Position numbers and translations under genes: made by a program. Positions 1 to 8,097 of a DNA stretch of 64,000 bases are shown here, piece by piece. Source of the DNA: Sulfuricurvum sp. (GTDB lineage Bacteria; Campylobacterota; Campylobacteria; Campylobacterales; Sulfurimonadaceae); contig JAUYUB010000020.1 of assembly GCA_030692765.1 (NCBI GenBank), positions 1 through 64,000 on the forward strand. Reading direction: 5' to 3'. Position 1 is the first letter of the stretch. Each line of letters begins with the position of its first letter. The notes under the pieces are model-generated. The model made no database searches, was not told where the DNA came from, and saw nothing but the letters and a program-made list of their open reading frames with translations.

Positions 1-314
1 TATTTTTGGACAATGCCCTTTTTGATAACGGTGAGCTTAGCGGTGTTTTTGATTTTATCGAAGCGTGTGAGGGGGACTTTTTATTTGATCTGGCCGTTAT
101 TGCGATCGCATGGTGTCTGGATGGGGTAAACGATTATGCCAAGGTCAGTCTCTTGCTAACACACTATAGCGCTAACGTGAGTTTGGAAAGTTTTATCCCT
201 TACATGAAATACGCACTTCTCTATTACGCAACTACCCGCTATCTTGATAATCGCAACTATCAAGCGCTGCTGGATCAAATACCTCTCATTGATGCGCTAA
301 AAGTGACCCCATGA
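1..314 (+). CDS. thrB: Homoserine kinase, APH-fold type (3' part only)
   Basis: Only the C-terminal ~103 residues lie in the window; the reading frame is open to the left edge with a codon starting at base 3. The remaining sequence contains FLDNALFDNG, then LSGVFDFIEACEGDFLFDLA, which matches the Mg/ATP-binding end of the choline/aminoglycoside kinase fold as used in ThrB type II (HGDLFxDN...GVIDFxxA...DLA). Members phosphorylate L-homoserine in threonine synthesis in the cytoplasm. The stop overlaps the bluB start by 4 bases (ATGA), so it is probably cotranscribed with the B12 genes; L-threonine is also the precursor of the aminopropanol arm made by the CobD pathway. Other APH-family kinases cannot be excluded from this fragment. 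Confidence 0.75.
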   Translation, partial: FLDNALFDNGELSGVFDFIEACEGDFLFDLAVIAIAWCLDGVNDYAKVSLLLTHYSANVSLESFIPYMKYALLYYATTRYLDNRNYQALLDQIPLIDALKVTP

Positions 315-949
315 CCTTCTCTCTCCAGGATGCCCAATTTCTTCAACAAATCCTCTCTGCGCGGCGGGATGTGCGAGGCAACCGCTACATCGATAAAGTC
401 ATTGAGCCCGAAATACTCGAAGCGATCTTGGAGGCGGCCAATAGTGCCCCTTCCGTCGGGTTTTCCCAGCCGTGGGAATTTGTCATCATCGAAGATCCTT
501 TACTGCGCGGCAAAATATTCGCGCAGTTTGAACATGAAAACAGTAAGGCCAAAAAAATCTTTCACGGTAACCTACTCTACCCCACCCTGAAACTCGAGGG
601 GATCAAAGAGGCCTCCTACAATATCGCTGTTTTGTATAAAAAGCCTACCAAAGCAATATTAGGGCAAACTACCCAAAAAAAAGTGGGTGAGTACAGTGTC
701 GTCTGTGCGATCCAGAATCTATGGCTGATGGCTCGTGCTTATAATATCGGTGTCGGATGGGTGAGCGTCCTAAAACCTAAAAAAATCAAAAAGATATTAG
801 GCATCTCTTCAGACTACAAATTGATCGCCTATCTCACAATGGGCTACGTCAATGAGTTTTTAGATCAGCCCGAACTTCAGACACTCAATTGGGAAACCAA
901 AAAAGAGCTCAAGGAAGTAACTTCAATAAGGACAAACAATGACCATTAA
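311..949 (+). CDS. bluB: 5,6-dimethylbenzimidazole synthase (BluB)
   Basis: 212 residues, nitroreductase-like fold. It should use reduced flavin and O2 to break down FMN into 5,6-dimethylbenzimidazole, the lower ligand of cobalamin. Family marks are RRDVRGNRYID near residue 18 and APSVGFSQPWEFVII near residue 46. The GFSQPW segment separates BluB from general nitroreductases. It starts inside the thrB stop (ATGA overlap) and overlaps the start of cobT by 11 bases, so the lower-ligand maker and its activating enzyme are translationally coupled. BluB needs oxygen, so DMB synthesis here implies at least microaerobic growth. The family call is strong; activity is inferred. Confidence 0.9.
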   Translation: MTFSLQDAQFLQQILSARRDVRGNRYIDKVIEPEILEAILEAANSAPSVGFSQPWEFVIIEDPLLRGKIFAQFEHENSKAKKIFHGNLLYPTLKLEGIKEASYNIAVLYKKPTKAILGQTTQKKVGEYSVVCAIQNLWLMARAYNIGVGWVSVLKPKKIKKILGISSDYKLIAYLTMGYVNEFLDQPELQTLNWETKKELKEVTSIRTNNDH

Positions 950-2003
950 AACAATTTTAGGCAACAGCGATTTTGCCGAATTTTTACGAGGGAAGAAGGC
1001 AACATTTTTTCTCAGTCTCAGCAATACCGATACTGCTAAAATAGAGGGGATTACCCAAGCAGGAATTCCGGGGATGATCCACCTAACTCCGACGCTGGAT
1101 GCAGAGTTTCTCTGTACCGGAGAAGTACGAAGTCTCAAAAATATCGCTACAACGCCAAAAGGGGTTCCAACCCCAGGACTCATCACCCGTGCCGCTCATA
1201 TGCTTCACCCGTTTAGCGCCCTTGCTTTACTTGATCTTGGTTTGGAAATCAAACCCAAAATAGACTATTTTCCTCTTTATGGTTTTGGTCTTGACCCCAG
1301 CGGTTCGATCGATACGGGTGCGAACATTGATGCTGTGGAACTCTTTGAAAAAGGGGTGGAATTCGCAGAAGAGTATATTTGCCGCAGTGACTATATAATC
1401 TTGGGAGAATCGGTTCCCTCTGGTACAACTACTGCCCTTGCAACCGCGTTAGCATTGGGATATAGCGCCCGTGATAAATTCAGCAGCAGTTTCAAAAATG
1501 CCCCAAGCAGCATGAAGGAGAGCGTTGTTGATACGGCTCTTTCATGCTGTGGCGAAGGTGATGATCTGTTTGAAAAGCTCTCCCGCGTCAGTGATAACAT
1601 GCTCATTTTCAATGCAGGGTTTGTTTTGGGTCTGCTAAAACGCAAGATTACCACCGTCCTAGCAGGCGGGACACAGATGGCGGCACTGCTTTTGGTGATT
1701 AATTCAATCCTCAAACACACCAACCAAACCATTAATAGCCATAATCTCGCACTGTGTACGACCAAGTGGGTCTACGAAGATCCCAATTCGGATATCAAAG
1801 GGCTGCTGGAAATGGTCGATTTTCCGATCAATGCCTACTACGCCGACTTTGATTTTTCCCTCTCGTCCCATCCAGCTCTCAAACTCTACGACGAGGGTGA
1901 GGCCAAAGAGGGGGTCGGTGCAGGAGCAGCGCTTATGTACGCCTGCCTCAACGGTATCACCAAAGAGCAAATCACCCGTAAAGTGGAGAGCTTTTTGGGA
2001 TGA
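939..2003 (+). CDS. cobT: Nicotinate-nucleotide:dimethylbenzimidazole phosphoribosyltransferase, CobT-like (TIGR00303 type)
   Basis: 354 residues. It belongs to the divergent CobT branch found in archaea, cyanobacteria and Campylobacterota rather than the Salmonella-type branch. It activates the lower ligand base to alpha-ribazole phosphate. Visible marks are a glycine-rich SGTTTALATALALG segment (near 161), an LAGGTQMAA motif (near 240), and a C-terminal DEGEAKEGVGAGAA segment whose EGVGAGA resembles the catalytic Glu region of CobT. Its position directly after bluB supports the role. The stop overlaps cobU by 4 bases. Some databases call this family a hypothetical UPF protein; I rely on context for the function. 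Confidence 0.82.
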   Translation: MTIKTILGNSDFAEFLRGKKATFFLSLSNTDTAKIEGITQAGIPGMIHLTPTLDAEFLCTGEVRSLKNIATTPKGVPTPGLITRAAHMLHPFSALALLDLGLEIKPKIDYFPLYGFGLDPSGSIDTGANIDAVELFEKGVEFAEEYICRSDYIILGESVPSGTTTALATALALGYSARDKFSSSFKNAPSSMKESVVDTALSCCGEGDDLFEKLSRVSDNMLIFNAGFVLGLLKRKITTVLAGGTQMAALLLVINSILKHTNQTINSHNLALCTTKWVYEDPNSDIKGLLEMVDFPINAYYADFDFSLSSHPALKLYDEGEAKEGVGAGAALMYACLNGITKEQITRKVESFLG

Positions 2004-2491
2004 AAATACTCTATTTCGGAGGGCAAAAATCGGGTAAAAGTTCTCTCTCGGAACGTCATGCCAAAGAGCTCTCAACTCATCAACCCTACTATCTCGCGAC
2101 ATACGATAACCGTTTCGGCGACAGTGAAATGCAAAACCGCATCGAAAAACACCGAGATACCCGAAAAGAAGATTTTATAACCATCGAAGAGAGCCGTGAC
2201 CTTGCCTCTGTCCTTCAATCCGAGCATACGTATCTCATCGACTGCATCTCCATGTGGCTTCTCAATCGGATCGAAGAGGATGAAGCTGTTTTGATCCATG
2301 CTATCGAAGAGCTCGGAAACATCGATGCTAACATCGTGTTTGTCCTCAACGACGTAAGCAGCGGTGTTATCCCCATCGATGCAATAAGCCGCCGCTATGT
2401 CGACCTCAGCGGTCTTATCGGGCAAAAACTCGCTGCTATCTGCGATGAAGTCTACGAAGTTAAACTGGGACTTCGGATTCGCCTCAAATGA
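2000..2491 (+). CDS. cobU: Adenosylcobinamide kinase / adenosylcobinamide-phosphate guanylyltransferase
   Basis: 163 residues, slightly short of the usual ~175-180. P-loop GGQKSGKS at residues 7-14, then RIEKHRDTR with His51 at the position of the guanylylated histidine of CobU, followed by a conserved IEE. The enzyme phosphorylates adenosylcobinamide and transfers GMP to give AdoCbi-GDP for CobS. The C-terminal segment VDLSGLIGQKLA matches the family NQxxA region loosely. ATGA overlaps at both ends place it firmly within the operon. Confidence 0.9.
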   Translation: MKILYFGGQKSGKSSLSERHAKELSTHQPYYLATYDNRFGDSEMQNRIEKHRDTRKEDFITIEESRDLASVLQSEHTYLIDCISMWLLNRIEEDEAVLIHAIEELGNIDANIVFVLNDVSSGVIPIDAISRRYVDLSGLIGQKLAAICDEVYEVKLGLRIRLK

Positions 2492-3486
2492 ACCTCTTTG
2501 AACACGGCGGGGATGTGAATGCGTTTGCTACACACTGCGGTTGCACCCCCCAAGAGGTCATTGATCTCTCCAGCAATATCAACTTCATCACCCCGTCGGT
2601 CGATTTTGGTACCGTAACCCTCAACAGCTATCCTGACTATGAAGTGCTAACACAAACGTTAGCCGATTATTACAACGTGCACTCTGATGAATTGGAACTT
2701 TTTAACGGAGGCAGTTCGGCGATCTTTTCGCTGATGCGATTTTTCGATCAGCCAACCTGTACCATCTACTCTCCCGCCTATCTGGAGTACAAAAAGGCGG
2801 CCCTAGCGTATGGCAAAAAACTGAACCTCATCAACCGTTTGGAGAACATACATACAAAGATTTCCGAAAACTCGCTCGTTGTCTTTGTCAACCCTTCCAC
2901 TCCTGATGGACATTACTATGAGATGGATACGCTGATGCGTGAGTGGATGGCAAAAAATTGCACCATCCTCATCGATGAATCGTTTTTGGAGTTTTGCGAC
3001 GGAGCATCGGTAACCAAATATCTCCAAACCTACGACAAACTCTATGTTTTAAAATCACAAACCAAATTTTACGGATGCGCAGGGGTGAGGGTCGGAATCG
3101 TCCTCTCCACACGCGAAAATATCCGTGCACTCAAAGCCAATGAGCCGCTTTGGAAAATTTCGGCACTTGACAGCCATTTTCTGATCAGCGCATTGGCTGA
3201 CGAACCGTTTCGTGCGCAATCGTATGCACTGAACATGGAAGCGAAAGGGTATCTAAAAGTCCTCCTCGACAATTCTCCTATATTTGAACGGGTATTGGAT
3301 AGTGATGCGAACTTTTTTCTTGTACGGCTCGCTTCGATCTCTACACGGGAGTTTCAGGAGAAGCTTTTGCCACACCGCATTATGGTGAGGGATTGTTCTA
3401 ATTTTGATTTTTTGGATGAGCGGTATGTGCGTATTGCGGTGAAAAGTGTTTCGGACTTAAAATGGTTTGAGAGGGCACTAAATTGA
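2488..3486 (+). CDS. cobD: L-threonine-O-3-phosphate decarboxylase-like aminotransferase
   Basis: 332 residues, class I/II PLP-dependent fold. The opening FEHGGDVNAFATHCGCTPQE and LSSNINF are typical of the CobD/CobC branch related to histidinol-phosphate aminotransferase. The PLP lysine is K193 in SQTKFYG, and the cofactor Asp sits in the LIDESFLEF segment. It should make (R)-1-amino-2-propanol phosphate for attachment to the corrin by CbiB. The partner gene cbiB would normally follow closely; here it is 2 kb downstream, behind an AT-rich cassette. Confusion with HisC is unlikely given the operon. Confidence 0.87.
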   Translation: MNLFEHGGDVNAFATHCGCTPQEVIDLSSNINFITPSVDFGTVTLNSYPDYEVLTQTLADYYNVHSDELELFNGGSSAIFSLMRFFDQPTCTIYSPAYLEYKKAALAYGKKLNLINRLENIHTKISENSLVVFVNPSTPDGHYYEMDTLMREWMAKNCTILIDESFLEFCDGASVTKYLQTYDKLYVLKSQTKFYGCAGVRVGIVLSTRENIRALKANEPLWKISALDSHFLISALADEPFRAQSYALNMEAKGYLKVLLDNSPIFERVLDSDANFFLVRLASISTREFQEKLLPHRIMVRDCSNFDFLDERYVRIAVKSVSDLKWFERALN

Positions 3487-3513
3487 TTTTCATAGTGCTG
3501 TAAAATCGACTAT

Positions 3514-3542
3514 TTGACATAAAGAAAAAGTATATTTATCAT
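3514..3542 (+). promoter_or_regulatory. Probable promoter of the AT-rich cassette
   Basis: TTGACA at 3514-3519 and TATCAT at 3537-3542 are separated by 17 bases, an almost ideal sigma-70 arrangement. It lies in the 102-base gap after cobD, and an AGAGGT ribosome site precedes the ATG at 3589. The cassette can therefore be expressed independently of the B12 operon. Read directly from sequence; not tested. Confidence 0.6.
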
Positions 3543-3588
3543 TTATGTGTTAAAATCATTTAAAAGCAATAAAAAAGAGGTAATTTGA

Positions 3589-4395
3589 ATGAAGAATATT
3601 ATTCTTCAAAATAGTAATAACGCCATTGAAAAAGTCGCGTTTATTTTTGTCTTATCAGCACAAATAAATGATATTGTTATTAAAAATGTCATTACTAATT
3701 ATCAAAATACTCCTGATATGATTGCTAAACTGCCAAGATGTCAACCACAGAACATGATTAGTTTTCAAATTGGACCAATGGCAGAGCAACAGCCACATAT
3801 ACAGTCTCCAATGATGAATGGAGTCATATTTGACACTTTATTACCCGATGGAAGACAAAAATGGTTTGTTAATTTGTCAAATAATTTTTTAACTATTGGA
3901 TGTAGTGCCTATACGAGATGGCCTGAAATCTGGGCTACAGCAAAAGAGTATATAGATTTTTTTATGCCCGTACTAGAGGGCAATAGCATTCAGGAAATTG
4001 GAATAGAATACATTGATGAGTTCGGAATTTCCGATATTTCACAAGATTGGAAAAAAGAATTATTCAGAGAAGGAAATGATTTCATTCCAAACCATATATG
4101 GTCTAAAGATGATTTTTGGCACCTTCATCAAGGATATTTTTTAAATCATGAGCATAAAATTTTAAATAATATTAACATGAATTATTTTTTAGATGAAAAA
4201 ATGAGTCCAAAAGTCGTTATACAAACGCATCACAAAACAACTTGTTCAGATTTAATTCCTATTACTAACAACACATCGGATGTAATAAGTGCAATTGAAC
4301 CAATAATTGAACAAAATCATCTTTTAAATAAAGAAGTAATGTGTAATTTATTATCATCAGAAATTTGTAAAAGAATTAACTTGGAGTGTAAGTAA
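3589..4395 (+). CDS. TIGR04255-like protein, unknown function (cassette gene 1)
   Basis: 268 residues, no signal peptide or membrane segment. The central part (DGRQKWFVNLSNNFLTIGC, then SAYTRWPE and IQEIGIEYIDEFGI) resembles the sporadically distributed TIGR04255 family, usually ~260 residues and of unknown function. That match is from memory of the family pattern and should be checked. The gene is strikingly AT-rich and Asn/Ile/Lys-rich compared with the B12 genes on both sides, which suggests horizontal acquisition. Its stop overlaps the next start (TAATG), so genes 1 and 2 are translationally coupled. Confidence 0.6.
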   Translation: MKNIILQNSNNAIEKVAFIFVLSAQINDIVIKNVITNYQNTPDMIAKLPRCQPQNMISFQIGPMAEQQPHIQSPMMNGVIFDTLLPDGRQKWFVNLSNNFLTIGCSAYTRWPEIWATAKEYIDFFMPVLEGNSIQEIGIEYIDEFGISDISQDWKKELFREGNDFIPNHIWSKDDFWHLHQGYFLNHEHKILNNINMNYFLDEKMSPKVVIQTHHKTTCSDLIPITNNTSDVISAIEPIIEQNHLLNKEVMCNLLSSEICKRINLECK

Positions 4396-4925
4396 TGCTT
4401 AGTGCTACAGTAATTTCAACAGTAATGGCTTTATCCGCACCAACTACACAAATAAGTATACCTACTTTCCCATCAGTAGGCATCGAAGCGCAGACAAAAA
4501 GCACGAGTACATCATTCAAGCCAATATATTCCCTATCAAAATCTGAAGGTCAAATAATATTTAGCCCTGAATATATGAATGCCATAAACACCCTGCATGG
4601 CTATTTATCTTTACAGTATGATTGGGATGGTTACGGTGGAAAAGCACCGACTTTTGACCTCATTAGTGCAGGTGAAAGATTATTATTTACATTTCAAAAT
4701 TATGCATTTAAAGTGCCAAAACTAATGCTATCAGGCTCAGGTGAGATTGGTTTTTATTGGGAAAATGGGAATGAATATGCTGAAATAACTTGTGATAATT
4801 CAGAATCATACACATTTGTGTATATGAAGGACAAAATTCCTTTTATCGAAGAAGATAAAGCTATACACAGTGGTTTTTCAAGTGATTTAACTACAAGAAT
4901 TTCTAATATTAATAGAAGTGCATAG
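4395..4925 (+). CDS. Unknown protein with WDGYGG motif (cassette gene 2)
   Basis: 176 residues. The N-terminus (to ~residue 50) is Ser/Thr-rich and hydrophobic in places but is not a convincing signal peptide. The recognisable core is LQYDWDGYGGKAPTF near residue 75, followed by PKLMLSGSGEIGFYWENG and a beta-rich stretch. Short bacterial proteins with a WDGYG...P motif followed by GEI-x-F/L-x-W recur next to unrelated uncharacterised genes; no function is known to me. GGAG precedes the ATG by 8 bases. Base composition matches genes 1 and 3. Confidence 0.6.
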   Translation: MLSATVISTVMALSAPTTQISIPTFPSVGIEAQTKSTSTSFKPIYSLSKSEGQIIFSPEYMNAINTLHGYLSLQYDWDGYGGKAPTFDLISAGERLLFTFQNYAFKVPKLMLSGSGEIGFYWENGNEYAEITCDNSESYTFVYMKDKIPFIEEDKAIHSGFSSDLTTRISNINRSA

Positions 4926-4936
4926 GGATTTATACC

Positions 4937-5458
4937 TTGGAATCTGCAAAGGATTTTTTTAATAACCCAGATTTATCTTCTACGAAATGTCATTACCTGA
5001 CTGAAAATTATGAACAATCATTAGAATGGGAAAAAGAAAGTGTTAGTTCATACTCTTGCGGTACGGTGAAAGATGATGAAATATTAGCACGGAATATTTA
5101 TTCACCACACGATTATGATAAAACTACTGGAAAATTAAATAGTTTAGCTTTTGACAATATACTCAACAGAGGGCTTTCAGTTTTACGATTTGACGATACA
5201 GGACACGATGAAGTAGTTAATATCGGTCAAGGTAAAAAAAAAGCTACACATGAATATCATGGTTACATTACTGTACAAACAAAATCTATACGTGAATGTT
5301 TTATAGATACTAAAAGAGCTATGGCAGTATATGATACTGCATTAGCTCACCTGCTTATCCATGCTGATATTTGCAGTATTAGTGTGACGACAAAGGGAAA
5401 TAAAAATTTATTACGACTTTTCTTGAGAGAAACATTTTCTGAACTTGTTTCTGTTTGA
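4937..5458 (+). CDS. Unknown protein (cassette gene 3)
   Basis: 173 residues from a TTG start at 4937, chosen because AGGGA lies 8 bases upstream and the frame opens 11 bases after gene 2. No membrane segment. Visible segments are ARNIYSPHDYDKTTGKLNS and FDNILNRGLSVLRFDD, then a C-terminal half rich in His, Cys and charged residues (VYDTALAHLLIHADICSIS). I do not recognise a named family. It completes the AT-rich cassette; cbiB resumes 26 bases later with the composition of the B12 operon. Confidence 0.55.
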   Translation: MESAKDFFNNPDLSSTKCHYLTENYEQSLEWEKESVSSYSCGTVKDDEILARNIYSPHDYDKTTGKLNSLAFDNILNRGLSVLRFDDTGHDEVVNIGQGKKKATHEYHGYITVQTKSIRECFIDTKRAMAVYDTALAHLLIHADICSISVTTKGNKNLLRLFLRETFSELVSV

Positions 5459-5484
5459 TAAAATTAGTATTTTCCATCTGAACC

Positions 5485-6348
5485 ATGTTCTTTAGCATAG
5501 CCCTCATCGCCTACATCACCGACCGCATTTTCGGCGAGTTCAAATTTATCCGTCACCCTGTAGTGCTCATGGGGGATTTAATCACCGCGTTTGAGAAGCG
5601 GTTTTATCATGATAGCATCGTGCGCGGATTCTGGCTCGTGTTTTGGTTGCTAGCGTGTCTGTTAGCACTCGTCTACCCTGTTAGTCTAATCAATAATCCA
5701 TGGGTATTAGGAGTTATCGCCTCGACGGGGATCGCTGGAAAGATGCTCTATGAAAGTGTCCAAAACGTCCTGCATGAGCCACAATCGATCCGATTTCTTG
5801 TGAGCCGCGACACTGAAAATCTAAGCAAAAGTGAAATCAATAAAGCCGCCATCGAGACCTACGCCGAAAATCTCAGCGATGGAGTAATCGCCCCGCTGTT
5901 TTATCTTCTGATAGGAGGGTTAGTCGGGCTGTTTGTCTATAAAGCAATCAATACCCTCGACTCGATGGTGGGGTATAGGAACGAAAAATACGAAAAATTT
6001 GGCAAAGTGAGCGCACGATTGGACGATGTACTCAATTACATCCCCTCCCGTATCACGGCGGTGCTCATAGTGATCCTGTTTGGCAAATTCACCTCTCTCA
6101 AAAAAGTATGGCAATATGGGGCGCAGCATGAGAGTCCCAATGCGGGATATCCGATTTCGGCCATGGCTCTTTCACTCGATATATCGCTGGGGGGACCGAC
6201 ACCGTATTTTGGCAGTGTCAAAAACAAGCCCTATTTCGGAGAGGGAAAGCGGGAGATTACCGCTGGGGATGTTCGCAGCGCATTAACCCTTCAGTGGAAA
6301 CTCGATATCCTGACGATACTAGTACTAACGGCGGGAGTTATGGCATGA
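5485..6348 (+). CDS. cbiB: Adenosylcobinamide-phosphate synthase, integral membrane
   Basis: 287 residues with several transmembrane stretches (near 45-80, 135-155, 190-205 and the C-terminus). CbiB signatures are ETYAENLSDGVIAPLFY, KAINTLDSMVGYRNEKYEKFG and ESPNAGYPISAMA. It joins aminopropanol (phosphate) to the adenosylcobyric acid side chain. No ribosome site of any strength precedes the ATG; before insertion of the cassette it was probably coupled to cobD. A TAAAAT box at 5459-5464, overlapping the end of cassette gene 3, could act as a -10 element. The stop overlaps cobQ by 4 bases. Confidence 0.92.
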   Translation: MFFSIALIAYITDRIFGEFKFIRHPVVLMGDLITAFEKRFYHDSIVRGFWLVFWLLACLLALVYPVSLINNPWVLGVIASTGIAGKMLYESVQNVLHEPQSIRFLVSRDTENLSKSEINKAAIETYAENLSDGVIAPLFYLLIGGLVGLFVYKAINTLDSMVGYRNEKYEKFGKVSARLDDVLNYIPSRITAVLIVILFGKFTSLKKVWQYGAQHESPNAGYPISAMALSLDISLGGPTPYFGSVKNKPYFGEGKREITAGDVRSALTLQWKLDILTILVLTAGVMA

Positions 6349-7685
6349 AATCGATCTCTATTTTCGGCACCTCCTCGGATGCAGGAAAATCGACCCTGAC
6401 GTTTGTTATAGGCCGATTGTTGCAAGAGCGGGGAATCAACGTCGGAGTCTTCAAAGCCCAAAACGTCTCCAATAACTCCCGTGTATGCGATGACGGGAGC
6501 GAAATCGCCATCGCCCAGTATTTTCAGGCGGAGGTTTTAGGGATACCCACAAGCTACCACCTCAATCCAGTACTGCTCAAATCTGGGTCAGGAAACAACG
6601 CCTCGCTGATCCTCAAAGGGCAAGTTGTCACCGATAAAGACGTTCGCGAGTACTATCGTGATCTCGATACCCTCAAACCCTCCGTCGATGAGTGTTTTGA
6701 ATATCTGCAAAAACAGTATGAGTGCGTTGTATGTGAAGGGGCGGGAAGTCCCGTGGAGCTAAACCTGATGGACAAAGACCTCTCCAATATCTACATTGCG
6801 CAAAAATATGGCACGAAGATCATCCTCGTCGCCGATATCGAAAAAGGAGGCGTGTTTGCCTCGATATGGGGGGTGTATAATCTCCTCCCAAAATCCTTAA
6901 GAGACAATGTCATCGGCGTCATCGTCAACAAATTTCGCGGTGATCGAACCCTCTTTGATGAAGGGGTGACTATCATCGAAGAGAAATTCGGTATTCCCGT
7001 ACTGGGCGTCCTCCCCTATCTCCCCCTGAACCTCGGATTTGAAGATTCCCAAAGTCTCAAAAACTTTGTCCAAAACAAACCTGATCCTGCGAAAAAGATC
7101 GGGATCATCAACTACCCCACGATGAGCAACTACAACGATTTCGAACCGCTCATCGCCGATGAGGCAATTTTCGTCGAATTCATCACGTCCAATGTTTCGC
7201 TGGAGAGTTTCGACCTCATCATCCTCCCCGGAAGCAAACTGGTGATCAAAGATTTGCAATGGCTGAAAAAAACGGGGCTGTTCGAAGCACTCAAAGAGCG
7301 GCAAAAAGAGATATTAGGGATTTGCGGCGGTTATCAGATGATGTTTGACGCCATTATCGATGACGAGTGTGTCGAAACCTCTGTACCAAGCCGCGAAGAA
7401 GGACTCGGATTTATCGATGATATTATCATCTTTCAAAAAGAAAAAGTGCTCCAAAAAGGGGAATATACTCTTTTCGGTAAGATCATACAGGGATTTGAAA
7501 TCCATAACGGGGTGAGCAAAAAATATCCGCTTTTCTATGAAAAAGGTCCTATCAAAGGGACATTTGTTCACGGCATTTTTGAGGATGAGGCGTTTGAAGC
7601 TTATAAAAAAACGACCATCGACAGCTTTATCGCTACGATGAGAGATGAAATTAATATGGAGAGGATTTTAAAACATGTCCTATAA
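6345..7685 (+). CDS. cobQ: Adenosylcobyric acid synthase (glutamine-hydrolysing)
   Basis: 446 residues from the ATG at 6345 (ATGA overlap with cbiB); an in-frame upstream ATG at 6294 lies inside cbiB and is not needed. The N-terminal dethiobiotin-synthetase-like domain has GTSSDAGKST at residues 8-17 and FKAQNVSNNS near 36. The C-terminal class I glutamine amidotransferase domain has Cys327 in GICGGYQMMF and His409 in FVHGIF. It amidates four corrin side chains. The protein is a little shorter than many homologues (~480-500). Confidence 0.94.
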   Translation: MKSISIFGTSSDAGKSTLTFVIGRLLQERGINVGVFKAQNVSNNSRVCDDGSEIAIAQYFQAEVLGIPTSYHLNPVLLKSGSGNNASLILKGQVVTDKDVREYYRDLDTLKPSVDECFEYLQKQYECVVCEGAGSPVELNLMDKDLSNIYIAQKYGTKIILVADIEKGGVFASIWGVYNLLPKSLRDNVIGVIVNKFRGDRTLFDEGVTIIEEKFGIPVLGVLPYLPLNLGFEDSQSLKNFVQNKPDPAKKIGIINYPTMSNYNDFEPLIADEAIFVEFITSNVSLESFDLIILPGSKLVIKDLQWLKKTGLFEALKERQKEILGICGGYQMMFDAIIDDECVETSVPSREEGLGFIDDIIIFQKEKVLQKGEYTLFGKIIQGFEIHNGVSKKYPLFYEKGPIKGTFVHGIFEDEAFEAYKKTTIDSFIATMRDEINMERILKHVL

Positions 7686-8097
7686 AAAATGGTTCGATGA
7701 ACATGCCCAAAAACACAAAGAAATTATGGAAAAGCTTACTCATCTGAGTGACCAAGAGGTGATCGAGTATTTTCGATTTGAAAACATGGTGCAAAACGAA
7801 AAAGAGTTTTGCCCTCTCTATGCGGACAATAAAAAATGTCATGACACCGAAGAACTCAATTGCTACCTATGCGCCTGCCCGAACTTCCGCTTTAACGACA
7901 AAGGGTTCAAGCAAGAAGAGGAAAAGACTCTCTTTAGCACCTGTTCAATCGAGAGCCCTGACGGTGACCGCTACATCAGCGAATCTGCCATCCATCAAAA
8001 TTGTGCGGGATGTCTCGTCCCTCACAGAGAGAGCTACATCAAAAAAGTGTTCGACCGCAATTGGCTGGCCATCATGAAAGAAGTGCCGTGTGAATAA
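7675..8097 (+). CDS. Cysteine-rich small protein within the B12 operon, unknown function
   Basis: 140 residues with nine cysteines in clusters: FCPLY, KCHD, LNCYLCACPNF, STCSIE, QNCAGC and VPCE. The spacing C-x2-C-x-C plus N-C-x2-C suggests an iron-sulfur cluster or zinc site. The rest is charged and soluble, with no export signal. GGAGAGG precedes the ATG, which overlaps the cobQ end by 11 bases; the gene also overlaps cobS, so it is embedded in the late cobalamin steps. Its function is unknown to me; a redox or cobalt/corrinoid-handling role is a guess from context. Confidence 0.75.
   Translation: MSYKKWFDEHAQKHKEIMEKLTHLSDQEVIEYFRFENMVQNEKEFCPLYADNKKCHDTEELNCYLCACPNFRFNDKGFKQEEEKTLFSTCSIESPDGDRYISESAIHQNCAGCLVPHRESYIKKVFDRNWLAIMKEVPCE

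Noticed and set aside
300-330. Cobalamin riboswitch controlling the B12 operon
   Set aside because: bluB starts inside thrB and no B12-box-like leader is possible there; any riboswitch would lie outside the window.
923-1186. Reverse-strand reading frames opposite cobT and many similar ones
   Set aside because: They overlap well-identified genes, have no ribosome sites or family features, and are chance frames.
3487-5484. Transposon ends or target duplication around the AT-rich cassette
   Set aside because: I compared the sequence after cobD with that before cbiB and saw no matching inverted ends or direct repeat; entry was probably by homologous recombination or is old.
6294-6344. Longer cobQ with a start at 6294
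   Set aside because: The extra 17 residues lie inside cbiB, and the ATG at 6345 gives the usual MKSISIFGTSSDAGKS start with a 4-base overlap.
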